From the NCBI RefSeq assembly GCF_900095445.1, contig NZ_FMJL01000024.1, forward strand, positions 1 through 44,699: a stretch of 44,699 bases of DNA. The letters run 5' to 3'. The notes beneath the pieces are model-generated. The model was not told where the DNA came from. It saw only the letters and a list, made by a program, of their open reading frames with translations, and ran no database searches. This DNA is from Clostridium sp. N3C (GTDB lineage Bacteria > Bacillota > Clostridia > Clostridiales > Clostridiaceae). Every line of letters starts with the position of its first letter. Positions within the stretch are counted from its first letter, which is position 1. Made by a program: the position numbers and the translations under genes. Positions 18,008-26,807 of the stretch are shown piece after piece.

Positions 18008-18769
18008 ATGAAAAATGTTATTTTAGAGGCTAATAAACTTTGCAAAAGTTTTTCAAATGAAGGTGTACAAAATCATGTTTTAAATGACTTGGACTTAAAG
18101 ATTTATGAAGGGGACTTCACAGTAATCATGGGTTCTTCCGGATCAGGAAAGTCAACACTGTTATATAGTCTGTCAGGTATGGATAAGCCAACAGCAGGAA
18201 AGGTTTTATATCGTGGACAAGATATAACAAAGTACAATGAAAAGAAAATTTCGGATTTAAGAGTGTATGAGTTTGGATTTGTATTTCAGCAGGTTCATCT
18301 GGTGGGAAATCTTTCATTAGAAGAGAATATTTTAGTTCCGGGATATATGAATAATAGTATGAGTCAAAAGGAAGTTAAAGAAAGGGCAGCAATACTAATG
18401 GAAAAGATGAATATTTCTGCTGCTGCAAAACGTTTGCCTTCTCAGGTTTCTGGTGGAGAGGCGCAGAGAGCGGCAATTGCAAGAGCAGTAATCAACAAGC
18501 CAGGATTATTATTTGCAGATGAACCAACCGGTGCTTTAAACAGAAAAAACACCGAGGGGGTATTACAGCTGATGACAGAGCTTAATAGGGATGGCCAAAG
18601 TATATTAATGGTTACACACGATATTAAGGCAGCAATTTTTGCAAATAGATTAATTTATTTGGAGGATGGGAAAGTGTGTGGTGAACTTGAACTTTCTCCC
18701 TTTGATCCAGAAAAGAGAAAAAGTAGAGAAATACAGGTAAATGCATGGCTAATTTCTATGCAATGGTAG
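18008..18769 (+). CDS. ABC transporter ATP-binding protein (MacB/BceA-type)
   Basis: The product has 253 residues. It shows Walker A GSSGSGKST near residue 43, Q-loop FGFVFQQVHLVGNLS, signature VSGGEAQRAAIARA, Walker B LLFADEP and the H-loop VTHD. The EPTGALNRKN segment is typical of the MacB/LolD/BceA branch, which powers FtsX-like permeases rather than ordinary import. ATG 18008 follows GTTGAGGAATGAACA. The permease follows 72 bases later. A role in peptide or envelope-stress defence is inferred. Confidence 0.93.
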   Translation: MKNVILEANKLCKSFSNEGVQNHVLNDLDLKIYEGDFTVIMGSSGSGKSTLLYSLSGMDKPTAGKVLYRGQDITKYNEKKISDLRVYEFGFVFQQVHLVGNLSLEENILVPGYMNNSMSQKEVKERAAILMEKMNISAAAKRLPSQVSGGEAQRAAIARAVINKPGLLFADEPTGALNRKNTEGVLQLMTELNRDGQSILMVTHDIKAAIFANRLIYLEDGKVCGELELSPFDPEKRKSREIQVNAWLISMQW

Positions 18770-18841
18770 AGAAAGCAAAAAAAGAAAATCTATGAGGAGG
18801 CCAAAGGTCATTGGAGACTTGGGGATAAAGAGAGGAGGCTT

Positions 18842-21247
18842 ATGGTGAAACATATTACTACAGTAATAAAGGGAAACATGAGAAAAAACAAAGGGGTTTA
18901 TATTGGCATATTCCTATTAATGATGCTGCTTTCTATTACTTTTTTTTCTATAATAACATTTTATATTAATTCTAATAAGAGAGTTGAAAAGGTTATGGAG
19001 GCAAATGGTTTTGGAGATATGCTTGCAGCTCTTAGACCATATCTTCAACTTCAAAAATTGGGAGTTGAACCTGAAACTATAGCAAATAACATTAAATATT
19101 GTGAGGACGTCAGTGATGTGAAAATGTCTGATGTTATTTATACAATGTTAAGAGATTGTAATGGCCATTCAAGCGGAAGCAACTTATTAATACTTTCTCA
19201 AGATGATAAAAGCTTACACTATACTCAGTATGATGAAAATTGTAAGGTAATTAATAAGAAACTGGAGAAAGGTGAAGTAAGCGTACCAACTAGCTACATA
19301 GGTATGTACGACTGTAAGATTGGGGATATTATAGTGCTAGGAAATGATAATAATACTCGTGCCTATACAGTAGCATCATATTTTGAGGATCCATTTATGG
19401 GAGCTTCCGTGATAGGTATTAAGACTGTTTTGACATCAGAGGAAAGCTTTAAAGAGATGCTTGACATGGCAAACAGCTATGAAATAGAAGATAAAAATAT
19501 GATTTTTCAAAGATCAAAGCTACTTAATATACAGAAAAAAGAAGGTTCTAACTTAAATTCTATAGAGTTTGAAAAAGAACTAAATTCAAAGAGTGATTTT
19601 GCAGGTTATTGTTTCATAAGTTTTTCAAAGGAACAAGCCCATGAATACATGATGATGATTTCAAATATATTTTCAGCCATATTGATTCTTTTTGTAATAA
19701 TTTTTCTTGTAGCTACATTTATTGTGCTAGGTCATAATATAAAAAGTGGAATTGAGTTTGATTATAAAAATATTGGGATTTTAAAAGCAGTAGGAATGAC
19801 CAATAGAGATTTGCGCACCACAATAGTTATAGGTTATCTATCTGCTGCCTTTATGGGAATATTGGTGGGAATTCCTATATCAATTCCGGTGGTGAAATTC
19901 ATAAGTAAGGTAACAATGCCATCCTCGGGCCTTTTCCTTTCAAGTAAGATGAATCCATTACTAATTATGGTTTCAATAGTGGTTATGTTGCTTATGATTG
20001 TACTATTTATTTTATTAAAGACAGTAAAATTAAAAAGACTTACTCCACTTAAAGCTATCAACGGTGGATTAAATAGTGTGCATTTTTCCAGCAGATTAAA
20101 ACTGCCCATTTCTAAAAAACTTTTGAACGCATCCTTGGCCTACAGACAGTTTGTGTCAGAAAAGAAACAGTATATCGCAGCCATTATTATTACGTCCCTT
20201 TTAACAGCATGTATAATCATGATGAATGATGCCTGTAAGTGGGCCAATAATCAGGATACGATGATAAATATGTTTTCTGTTGCCAAGAGTGATATTAATG
20301 CAAGATATATTTCCAAAGAGGTGGAAGCAAGGGCAGATGAAATTATAGGATTATATACAAACTATGAGAAGTATAAAAGTGGAAGTCAGTATATGATTTT
20401 TGATGATTTGTTAATGTATTGTTATATTATTGACAGACCGGAATTTCTTGCATCAATTATGGAAGGGAGAGCTTGTCTTTATGATAATGAAATTGTCATT
20501 ACACCCTTAATGGCTGAGGGCTTTAATCTGAAAATTGGCGATGAAGTCAATATTAAAAAGGATGGAAGAGAAGAAACTTTTTTAGTAAGTGGAATATATA
20601 ATTCAGCCTACGATGTGGGTAAAAATTTTGCCATGAGTTATGAAGGCTATAAGAAATTTATAGATGAAGATAATGGAAGTAGTAAGCTTGTAGATATAAA
20701 TTATTTAGTGGATGATAGAACAGTAGTGACAAAGGTTATCAAAGAACTGTCCCATGAGTATAAATATGGTGTGGATTTTGCAATGGTAGATGCACATAGT
20801 GAGGAAGCAGGATCATTTGAACAGTTAGCAATTATTCAACTGGCTATTTATGGAATTACAGTTTTAATATATGTCTTGGGAGCTATTTTCGTAATAATCA
20901 CTGTGTCCATTCTTTGCGGAAAAATTATTATAAAGGAAAAAAGAGATTATGGTATATATAAATCTCTTGGATTTACATCTAAAAAGATTAGAATTCAGCT
21001 TGTAGTAAGATTTGTAGTTTCATCAGTGATTGGATCAATTATTGGAATAGTACTTGATCTTCTGTTTAGCAGGTATCTGTTTGACTTAATATTTAAATCC
21101 TTTGGAATATACAATTTTGAGAAGGATTTTAGTATTCTTTCAAGGATAATTCCAATTGTATTTATGGCAGTTGTATTTGCATTGGCAGCTTATGTTAAGT
21201 CAGGAAGAGTCAAAAGGGTAGAAGCTAGAGTGCTTATTGTAGAGTAA
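18842..21247 (+). CDS. FtsX-like ABC transporter permease
   Basis: The product has 801 residues and pairs with the preceding ATPase. The first membrane segment is near residues 18-38. A large extracellular domain (about 40-280) leads to three membrane segments (about 280-400), the first FtsX unit. A second unit has a membrane segment near 445, an extracellular domain (about 465-680) and three final segments (about 680-795). FtsX hallmarks are GILKAVGMTNRDLR and YGIYKSLGFTSKKIR. ATG 18842 follows AGAGGAGGCTT. Such permeases export or sense peptides mechanically; the substrate here is unknown. Confidence 0.92.
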   Translation: MVKHITTVIKGNMRKNKGVYIGIFLLMMLLSITFFSIITFYINSNKRVEKVMEANGFGDMLAALRPYLQLQKLGVEPETIANNIKYCEDVSDVKMSDVIYTMLRDCNGHSSGSNLLILSQDDKSLHYTQYDENCKVINKKLEKGEVSVPTSYIGMYDCKIGDIIVLGNDNNTRAYTVASYFEDPFMGASVIGIKTVLTSEESFKEMLDMANSYEIEDKNMIFQRSKLLNIQKKEGSNLNSIEFEKELNSKSDFAGYCFISFSKEQAHEYMMMISNIFSAILILFVIIFLVATFIVLGHNIKSGIEFDYKNIGILKAVGMTNRDLRTTIVIGYLSAAFMGILVGIPISIPVVKFISKVTMPSSGLFLSSKMNPLLIMVSIVVMLLMIVLFILLKTVKLKRLTPLKAINGGLNSVHFSSRLKLPISKKLLNASLAYRQFVSEKKQYIAAIIITSLLTACIIMMNDACKWANNQDTMINMFSVAKSDINARYISKEVEARADEIIGLYTNYEKYKSGSQYMIFDDLLMYCYIIDRPEFLASIMEGRACLYDNEIVITPLMAEGFNLKIGDEVNIKKDGREETFLVSGIYNSAYDVGKNFAMSYEGYKKFIDEDNGSSKLVDINYLVDDRTVVTKVIKELSHEYKYGVDFAMVDAHSEEAGSFEQLAIIQLAIYGITVLIYVLGAIFVIITVSILCGKIIIKEKRDYGIYKSLGFTSKKIRIQLVVRFVVSSVIGSIIGIVLDLLFSRYLFDLIFKSFGIYNFEKDFSILSRIIPIVFMAVVFALAAYVKSGRVKRVEARVLIVE

Positions 21248-21258
21248 TTATTCAATAG

Positions 21259-21300
21259 ACCTTCGAAACAATACAATAGTATGTTATCGAAGGTTTTTAT
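21259..21300 (+). terminator. Terminator after the FtsX-like permease
   Basis: ACCTTCGA (21259-21266) pairs with TCGAAGGT (21287-21294) around a longer AT-rich loop, followed by TTTTATT. Confidence 0.75.
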
Positions 21301-21740
21301 TGTATACATACCAAATTATATATAATCCACCTTTTTTTCATAAAGTTGTTGTAACATTTGATTATTTAGGCTGTTTTATTAGTGAACTTTAGATGATACT
21401 AAGGATTATGTAAGTTTGGTACAGTGAGCTAAGGAGCAAATAGTAACTCCATTGTGGTGTGCAATTAAGCTAAAAAATGTTGACACGTTAGGACAATCCG
21501 TTGGATTTATTTTTAGCAACTGATGTGGAGAATTATATTATGATAAAGAGACTTATCCATATTTAAGTGCTTTGTATTATAGAAAGATGGCTGAAGAGGT
21601 AGAAAATCATGGGTTGAATATATATGTACTTGTAATTATATCTGAAAAAGATACTCTTTTAAATTTTAGTAATTCAGATGGGATGCTTATATTTATATAA
21701 AAGAAATATATTAGTCTATGATTTTTAGATTAGTTATAAG
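21301..21740 (+). other. Noncoding stretch with a possible gene fragment
   Basis: This long stretch has no intact gene. One frame, open from just after a TGA at 21521-21523 to TAA 21698-21700, reads CGELYYDKETYPYLSALYY, then RKMAEEVENHGLNIYVLVII, with protein-like composition but no ribosome binding site; the only ATG is at 21587. A TTGACA at 21480-21485 has no matching -10. It is most likely a remnant of a lost gene; I do not recognise the family. Confidence 0.35.
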
Positions 21741-21772
21741 ATGTCAGATTGATTAAGATCTGACGTTTTTTT
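21741..21772 (+). terminator. Rho-independent terminator
   Basis: ATGTCAGAT (21741-21749) pairs with ATCTGACGT (21758-21766), with one T-G pair, followed by a T-run. It has no intact gene upstream and may have ended the lost gene. Confidence 0.85.
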
Positions 21773-21848
21773 AGTAAATATTGGGGAAAACTATGTATGT
21801 TAAATCTATGTTAAGTATTACAAAAAGCATAACTATTTTGCAAAAATA

Positions 21849-21864
21849 ATGATAATATTATCAT
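21849..21864. promoter_or_regulatory. Perfect 16-base palindrome upstream of the Na+/phosphate cotransporter gene
   Basis: ATGATAATATTATCAT is perfectly self-complementary. Its arms TGATAAT and ATTATCA equal those of the classical Fur 7-1-7 box (TGATAATnATTATCA), but the central base is missing. It lies 60 bases before the start codon. A Fur/PerR/Zur-type operator is possible, but the spacing is off. Confidence 0.35.
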
Positions 21865-21923
21865 GGAATTTTTAAATGTATATTTTAATGCCTATGATGA
21901 AATAATATATTGGAGGGATTTGT

Positions 21924-23543
21924 TTGGAAGTTACGCAAATGCTTGTTCAGCTTGTAGGAGGATTAGGACTATTCCTTTACGGAATGAAAGTAATGGGTGA
22001 TGGTCTTGAAAATGCAGCTGGAGATCGATTAAAAGGAATTTTAGAGAAAGTTACTTCTAATAAGTTTGTAGCGGTAGCTGTTGGTACTGTTGTTACCATG
22101 ATTATCCAAAGTAGTAGTGCTACTACGGTAATGGTAGTAGGATTTGTTAATGCAGGATTGATGAATTTATTCCAAGCTACTGGAGTTATCATGGGAGCTA
22201 ATATAGGAACTACTATTACTGCTCAGATGGTATCATTAAATTTAACATCTGTAGCACCTATTTTCATTGGCATAGGAACAGCATTAGTTATCTTTTCTAA
22301 GGGGAAAAAGAACAGGGAAATTGGTAATATAGTATTAGGCTTTGGTGTTTTATTTTTAGGTATGGACATAATGGGAGCTGCTATGGAGCCTTTTCGGCAA
22401 AATGAAGGCTTTAAAAATATTATGCTATTAATGTCAGAAAATTGGATTATTGCCCTTGGCACAGGATTACTAATGACTGCCATAATACAAAGTTCTTCTG
22501 CTACCACTGGTATATTGATAGTTTTAGCTAGTCAAGGAGAGATTACCTTATCGGTGGCTATTCCATTCATATTTGGCTGTAATATAGGAACTTGTGTTAC
22601 TGCTCTTTTATCCAGTGTTGGAGCCTCTAAAAGTGCTAGAAAAGCAGCTTTAATTCATGTTATATTCAATATCATTGGTACTGTAATTTTTATACCATTA
22701 AGAGATTACTTAGTAGATATTGCTCAATTGATAAGACCAGGAAACTCACCTCGTGATATACAGAGACAAATTGCTAACATACACACCATATTTAACGTAG
22801 CGAACACCTTTATATTAATATGGTTTACAAAGTATTTGGTTGCATTTGTTAATAAGCTTATCCCAGGTGAAGATGAAAAAGAAGTTATGGGAACTAAGTA
22901 CATAGATGATAGAGTTTTGCAAACTCCAGTTATAGCTGTAGGACAGATGGTTAAGGAAACTATAAGAATGGCTAACAAGGCTAAGGAAAATTTAGAAATA
23001 GCTATGAGAGCTTTTGAATCAAATGATGAAAACTTAATTAAAAAGGTTTATGAGAATGAAAAATTAATAAATTTACTAGAAAATGAGATTACAGACTATC
23101 TAATAAAGTTATCTAATACTAACCTATCAGAGGAACAATTAGCTATAGTAACTTCAACTTTCCATGTGGTTAATGATATAGAAAGAATAGGAGATCATGC
23201 AGAGAATATTGCAGATTTAACAACAGAAAAAATTGTAAGAAAACTGGATTTTTCTGAGGAAGCTATAGAAAATTTAGGTCATATGTACAAGTATACTATA
23301 AATTCTTTAGAAGGTAGCATAGATAGCTATGAACATCATGATGTGGAAAAGGCTAAAAGTATAACTTCGATTGAGGAGAGAATCGATACTCTTGAGAGGG
23401 AATATAGAGAAGCTCACATTAAGAGATTGAATGCTGGCCAATGTGGAGCTTATTGCGGAGCTGTATTTTTAGATATTATAAGTAATTTAGAAAGAATAGG
23501 AGACCATGCTATTAATATAGCGGAGACAGTTGTTAATAATTAA
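21924..23543 (+). CDS. Na+/phosphate cotransporter with C-terminal PhoU-like domain
   Basis: The product has 539 residues. The membrane half (about 1-310) contains the two inverted-repeat marks of the NptA/PNaS family, IQSSSATTVMVVGFVNAG and IQSSSATTGILIVLASQG. The cytoplasmic half (about 345-539) has two PhoU-like helical repeats, each with IERIGDHAENIA or LERIGDHAINIA. It probably imports phosphate using the sodium gradient. It starts with TTG 21924 six bases after TTGGAGGG. It is a single-gene transcript with its own terminator. Confidence 0.93.
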   Translation: MEVTQMLVQLVGGLGLFLYGMKVMGDGLENAAGDRLKGILEKVTSNKFVAVAVGTVVTMIIQSSSATTVMVVGFVNAGLMNLFQATGVIMGANIGTTITAQMVSLNLTSVAPIFIGIGTALVIFSKGKKNREIGNIVLGFGVLFLGMDIMGAAMEPFRQNEGFKNIMLLMSENWIIALGTGLLMTAIIQSSSATTGILIVLASQGEITLSVAIPFIFGCNIGTCVTALLSSVGASKSARKAALIHVIFNIIGTVIFIPLRDYLVDIAQLIRPGNSPRDIQRQIANIHTIFNVANTFILIWFTKYLVAFVNKLIPGEDEKEVMGTKYIDDRVLQTPVIAVGQMVKETIRMANKAKENLEIAMRAFESNDENLIKKVYENEKLINLLENEITDYLIKLSNTNLSEEQLAIVTSTFHVVNDIERIGDHAENIADLTTEKIVRKLDFSEEAIENLGHMYKYTINSLEGSIDSYEHHDVEKAKSITSIEERIDTLEREYREAHIKRLNAGQCGAYCGAVFLDIISNLERIGDHAINIAETVVNN

Positions 23544-23596
23544 TTTTACAGCTTGTAGCGTCAGGATGTATAAATTTATTCTGTAGCTATTATTGG

Positions 23597-23625
23597 AAAA
23601 GCGAGCTTACTCGCTTTTTTTATTA
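23597..23625 (+). terminator. Terminator after the Na+/phosphate cotransporter gene
   Basis: AAAAGCGAG (23597-23605) pairs with CTCGCTTTT (23610-23618) around CTTA and runs into more T residues. Confidence 0.93.
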
Positions 23626-23790
23626 TATTTGAAATTTAATGTTTTTATTGAAGGCTATATCTTTGGTAGTTCATTTGATATTTATAATAATTTTTAATGA
23701 TTAGGGAAAAATAAAAAAAGATACTAAATTAAAGAAAGGAGGAAACTACTTTTAAAATCTAGTTAAGTTGATTTTAGAAATTAGGCCTTT

Positions 23791-24489
23791 ATGAAGATTA
23801 AAAAGAGTATAATAAAAGTTTGTAATATCTTTCTGTTAATGTTTTTTGCTGTCATGATCTTTTTCCCTCCTATTTACATAAAAGCAGATAATTCAAAAAA
23901 GACTATTCTAGTAGATCCTGGTCATGGTGGAATAGATGGAGGAGCTGTGGCTAAAGATGGAACTTTAGAGAAGGATATAAATCTAACTATCTCTAAAAAG
24001 GTAAGGGATCTGTTAGTAAAAGAAGGGTATAAGGTTATAATGTCAAGAGAGGAGGATAAAAGTCTTAGCAGTGAGGGAGGAACCATTAGAAAAAGGAAGT
24101 TAGAGGATTTAGATAATAGGCAAAAGCTTATTAGAACAAGTCAATCTGATATGTTTATTAGTATTCATCTAAATGCTTTTCCTCAGCGTCAATATTATGG
24201 AGCTCAAGTATGGTATGCTTCTAATAAAAAAAGTGAGAACTTTGCAGTAATGATGCAAAATAATTTGAAAGAAGACCTAGATCCCAATAATAAAAGAATG
24301 GCAAAGGATGCTAAGGATAGTTTTATAATTATGAGAAATCCTCCAGATATACCTGCTATAATGATTGAATGTGGATTTTTATCTAACGAGGCTGAGGCTC
24401 AAAGGCTAAAAAGTGATAGTTATCAGCAGCAATTAGCTCAATCTATAGCTAGAACAGTTAATATGTATTTTGAGAAAAATCCTCAATAA
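23791..24489 (+). CDS. cwlD: N-acetylmuramoyl-L-alanine amidase CwlD (spore cortex)
   Basis: The product has 232 residues. An N-terminal hydrophobic segment (about 10-28) suggests a signal peptide or anchor. The Amidase_3 domain has zinc ligands His45 (VDPGHGGIDGG), Glu60 and His126 (SIHLNAF) and the catalytic Glu193 (MIECGFLSN). CwlD acts with PdaA to make muramic-delta-lactam in the spore cortex, needed for germination, so the host is a spore former. ATG 23791 has only a weak site nearby; a strong AAAGGAGGAAA lies about 45 bases upstream with no start codon behind it. In many clostridia cwlD lies close to rplM-rpsI. Confidence 0.9.
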   Translation: MKIKKSIIKVCNIFLLMFFAVMIFFPPIYIKADNSKKTILVDPGHGGIDGGAVAKDGTLEKDINLTISKKVRDLLVKEGYKVIMSREEDKSLSSEGGTIRKRKLEDLDNRQKLIRTSQSDMFISIHLNAFPQRQYYGAQVWYASNKKSENFAVMMQNNLKEDLDPNNKRMAKDAKDSFIIMRNPPDIPAIMIECGFLSNEAEAQRLKSDSYQQQLAQSIARTVNMYFEKNPQ

Positions 24490-24519
24490 TAGTCTTATAG
24501 AAATTTGATTGATTATGCT

Positions 24520-24556
24520 AAAAGCGATATATTTCCTGGGAAATATATCGCTTTTT
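24520..24556 (+). terminator. Perfect 16-base-pair terminator after cwlD
   Basis: AAAAGCGATATATTTC (24520-24535) pairs without mismatch with GAAATATATCGCTTTT (24540-24555) around CTGG. The run of A and T at both ends could allow function in both directions. Confidence 0.95.
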
Positions 24557-24610
24557 GATTGTTAGTGACTAAATTAGAATGACTTAGTCCTTATATAAAT
24601 TAAGAATCTA

Positions 24611-24639
24611 TGGAAAAAGTAATAGAATCTGTGTATAAT
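24611..24639 (+). promoter_or_regulatory. Sigma-A promoter of the fumarase genes
   Basis: TGGAAA (24611-24616) is followed after 17 bases by a consensus TATAAT (24634-24639). The start codon is 30 bases further. Confidence 0.65.
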
Positions 24640-24669
24640 GATTTTTAGAAGATTATTGGGGGTGGCATA

Positions 24670-25512
24670 TTGAGGGAAATAGACATTTCTCAAATTATTG
24701 AAACGGTAAAGAATTTATGCATAGAGGCTAACTATAACTTATCGGGAGATATTTATCGTAGATTAGAAGAGGCTTTAGAGGAGGAAGAAGAGCTACTGCC
24801 TAAGGATATATTATCTAAAATATTAGAAAATGCAGAGATTGCTAAGAAAGAGCAAGTTCCCATGTGCCAAGATACTGGAATGGCCTGTGTTTTTGTTGAA
24901 ATTGGACAAGATGTTCATATAACTGGGGGCAGTTTAGAGGAAGCGATAAATGAAGGGGTAAGAAGAGGCTACCAAGAAGGATATTTAAGAAAGTCTGTAG
25001 TGAAAGATCCTATATTTAGAGAAAATACTAAAGATAATACACCAGCTATAATATATTATGACGTGAAGCCTGGAGATAAGTTGAAGATTACTATAGCTCC
25101 TAAGGGCTTTGGTTCTGAAAATATGAGTCAGATTGCAATGTTGAAGCCTTCTGATGGTATAGAAGGAGTTAAGAAATTCATATTAAAAGTTGTAATGGAG
25201 GCAGGTTCCAATCCATGTCCTCCAGTAGTAGTAGGAGTAGGTATAGGAGGAACCTTTGACAAAGCAGCACTGTTGGCTAAGAAGGCCTTGCTTAGACCTA
25301 TTAATCAAAGGAACGAAAATCCTTATTATGCAGATCTTGAAAAAGAAGTGTTGGAAGTTATAAATGAAAGCAACATAGGGCCTCAAGGTTTTGGAGGAAA
25401 AACTACGGCCTTAGCTGTTAACATTGAAACTTTTCCTACCCACATTGCAGGGCTACCGGTGGCAGTAAATATAAACTGTCATGCAACTAGACATTTGGAA
25501 AGGGAAATATAA
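24670..25512 (+). CDS. Fumarate hydratase class I, alpha subunit
   Basis: The product has 280 residues. Two-subunit class I fumarases and the related L(+)-tartrate dehydratases use an oxygen-sensitive [4Fe-4S] cluster to interconvert fumarate and malate, or to dehydrate tartrate. Conserved cysteine contexts are [29 protein letters not shown] and [10 protein letters not shown], which fit cluster ligands. TTG 24670 follows GGGGGTGG. The beta subunit follows 13 bases after the stop. Sequence alone does not separate fumarase from tartrate dehydratase; fumarase is the default. Confidence 0.9.
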   Translation: MREIDISQIIETVKNLCIEANYNLSGDIYRRLEEALEEEEELLPKDILSKILENAEIAKKEQVPMCQDTGMACVFVEIGQDVHITGGSLEEAINEGVRRGYQEGYLRKSVVKDPIFRENTKDNTPAIIYYDVKPGDKLKITIAPKGFGSENMSQIAMLKPSDGIEGVKKFILKVVMEAGSNPCPPVVVGVGIGGTFDKAALLAKKALLRPINQRNENPYYADLEKEVLEVINESNIGPQGFGGKTTALAVNIETFPTHIAGLPVAVNINCHATRHLEREI

Positions 25513-25525
25513 GGAGGGGGATAAA

Positions 25526-26053
25526 GTGTATAAAGTTATAAATACTCCTTTAGTAAGAGAAGCGGTAGAGGGGCTTAATTGTGGTGATAGGGTATACATT
25601 AATGGTTACATTTATACTGCAAGAGATGCGGCCCATAAGAAAATGACAGAACTATTAGCACAAGGTAAGGAGTTGCCAATTAAACTTGAGGATAGCATAA
25701 TATACTATGTAGGTGCTACACCGGCAAAACCGGGACAAGTAATTGGTTCAGCAGGTCCTACTACAAGTGGAAGAATGGATGCCTATGCACCAAGTTTATT
25801 AGATTTAGGTCTTAGGGGCATGATAGGTAAAGGCCAAAGAAATGAATCGGTCATAAAATCTATGGTTAAAAATAAAGCTGTTTATTTTGCTGCTATTGGT
25901 GGTGCAGGAGCCTTAATAGCTAAAAGTATTAAGTCTGCAAAGGTGGTAGCCTATGAAGAATTAGGGACGGAGGCTATCATGGAGTTACAAGTTGAAAATT
26001 TTCCTGCTATCGTAGCTATTGATTGCAGAGGAAATTCCATATATAGTAGATAA
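25526..26053 (+). CDS. Fumarate hydratase class I, beta subunit
   Basis: The product has 175 residues from GTG 25526, six bases after AAGGAGGGGG; the frame is open further upstream into the alpha gene but lacks a site there. Family marks are GDRVYINGYIYTARDAAHKK, GSAGPTTSGRMDAYAP and FAAIGGAGALIAKSIK. With the alpha subunit it forms the complete class I hydro-lyase. Its product feeds the reductive branch of the TCA pathway common in anaerobes. Confidence 0.92.
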   Translation: MYKVINTPLVREAVEGLNCGDRVYINGYIYTARDAAHKKMTELLAQGKELPIKLEDSIIYYVGATPAKPGQVIGSAGPTTSGRMDAYAPSLLDLGLRGMIGKGQRNESVIKSMVKNKAVYFAAIGGAGALIAKSIKSAKVVAYEELGTEAIMELQVENFPAIVAIDCRGNSIYSR

Positions 26054-26138
26054 TGAACTTGATTAAGAATGCTTAATGTTGAAAAGTGTGTCATGAAGTT
26101 GTAGGAATGGGGAGAAATTGGTGAGTTATAGTATAAAA

Positions 26139-26171
26139 AGGATTTTTCTCAGTTAATATGAGAAAAATCCT
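26139..26171. terminator. Bidirectional terminator between fumarase and a minus-strand gene
   Basis: AGGATTTTTCTCA (26139-26151) pairs with TGAGAAAAATCCT (26159-26171). It separates convergent genes and can serve both. Confidence 0.85.
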
Positions 26172-26188
26172 GTATATGATTAAAGGAA

Positions 26189-26599
26189 TTATTTTTTAAA
26201 AGATACTACAAAGGTGAAGACATTATTATTAAATTTAACATCGTTAACTTCAAAATCTTTAGCATAATGTTTCATTAAATCTTTAATATTTACAGAAAGC
26301 TCATTATCAGACAAAGAGAATATATCATCATCTATATCTTCTAGATCAAGGTTATTTACGAAAGGTTGTAACATTTTAGAAGGATATTTGCTGCTTACAT
26401 CAAATTTCATTAATCCCTTTTCAAAGGTTTTGTAGGACAGTGTTACCAAAACATCTGGTAATAGTTTAGAAATGGACACCGTAAGTCGAATTTTATTTTT
26501 ATCAAAGAGTTCCACCTTTTTTATATTGTCAGAATTTTTAGAAAGAGTGCTTTGTAGGATGGAAACTGCTTCTGACATCGATATAGTTAACTCTGCCAT
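26189..26599 (-). CDS. Conserved-looking protein of unknown function (136 aa)
   Basis: The product has 136 residues with no signal peptide or membrane segment. The minus-strand ATG at 26599 has AAGGAGGATACA upstream. The sequence alternates hydrophobic residues (KIRLTVSISKLLPDVLVTLSY) and ends NNNVFTFVVSFKK, suggesting a beta-rich domain, with an acidic patch LDLEDIDDDIFSLSD. I do not recognise the family. It stands alone between convergent fumarase genes and a divergent TPR gene. Confidence 0.75.
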   Translation of the reverse strand: MAELTISMSEAVSILQSTLSKNSDNIKKVELFDKNKIRLTVSISKLLPDVLVTLSYKTFEKGLMKFDVSSKYPSKMLQPFVNNLDLEDIDDDIFSLSDNELSVNIKDLMKHYAKDFEVNDVKFNNNVFTFVVSFKK

Positions 26600-26807
26600 T
26601 GTATCCTCCTTGATTTTTATTATATTTGAATTTATGAGACCATAAGCCTCCTTATATAATATGCATGGAGGTTAATGTTGATGAAAGATTAATCATATAT
26701 TTTTTATATAAAAAGTTTAAAACTATAAGGTTTTAATAGTATGTTTTAACGGTTCTAGATTTAATAACATAGGAATATATTTAAATACTGAATAAGGAGG
26801 AGAAAGA

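Noticed and set aside
14321..21923. Intact insertion sequence or prophage in the accessory block
   Set aside because: No transposase, integrase or terminal inverted repeats were found; only a decayed HTH gene hints at mobile DNA.
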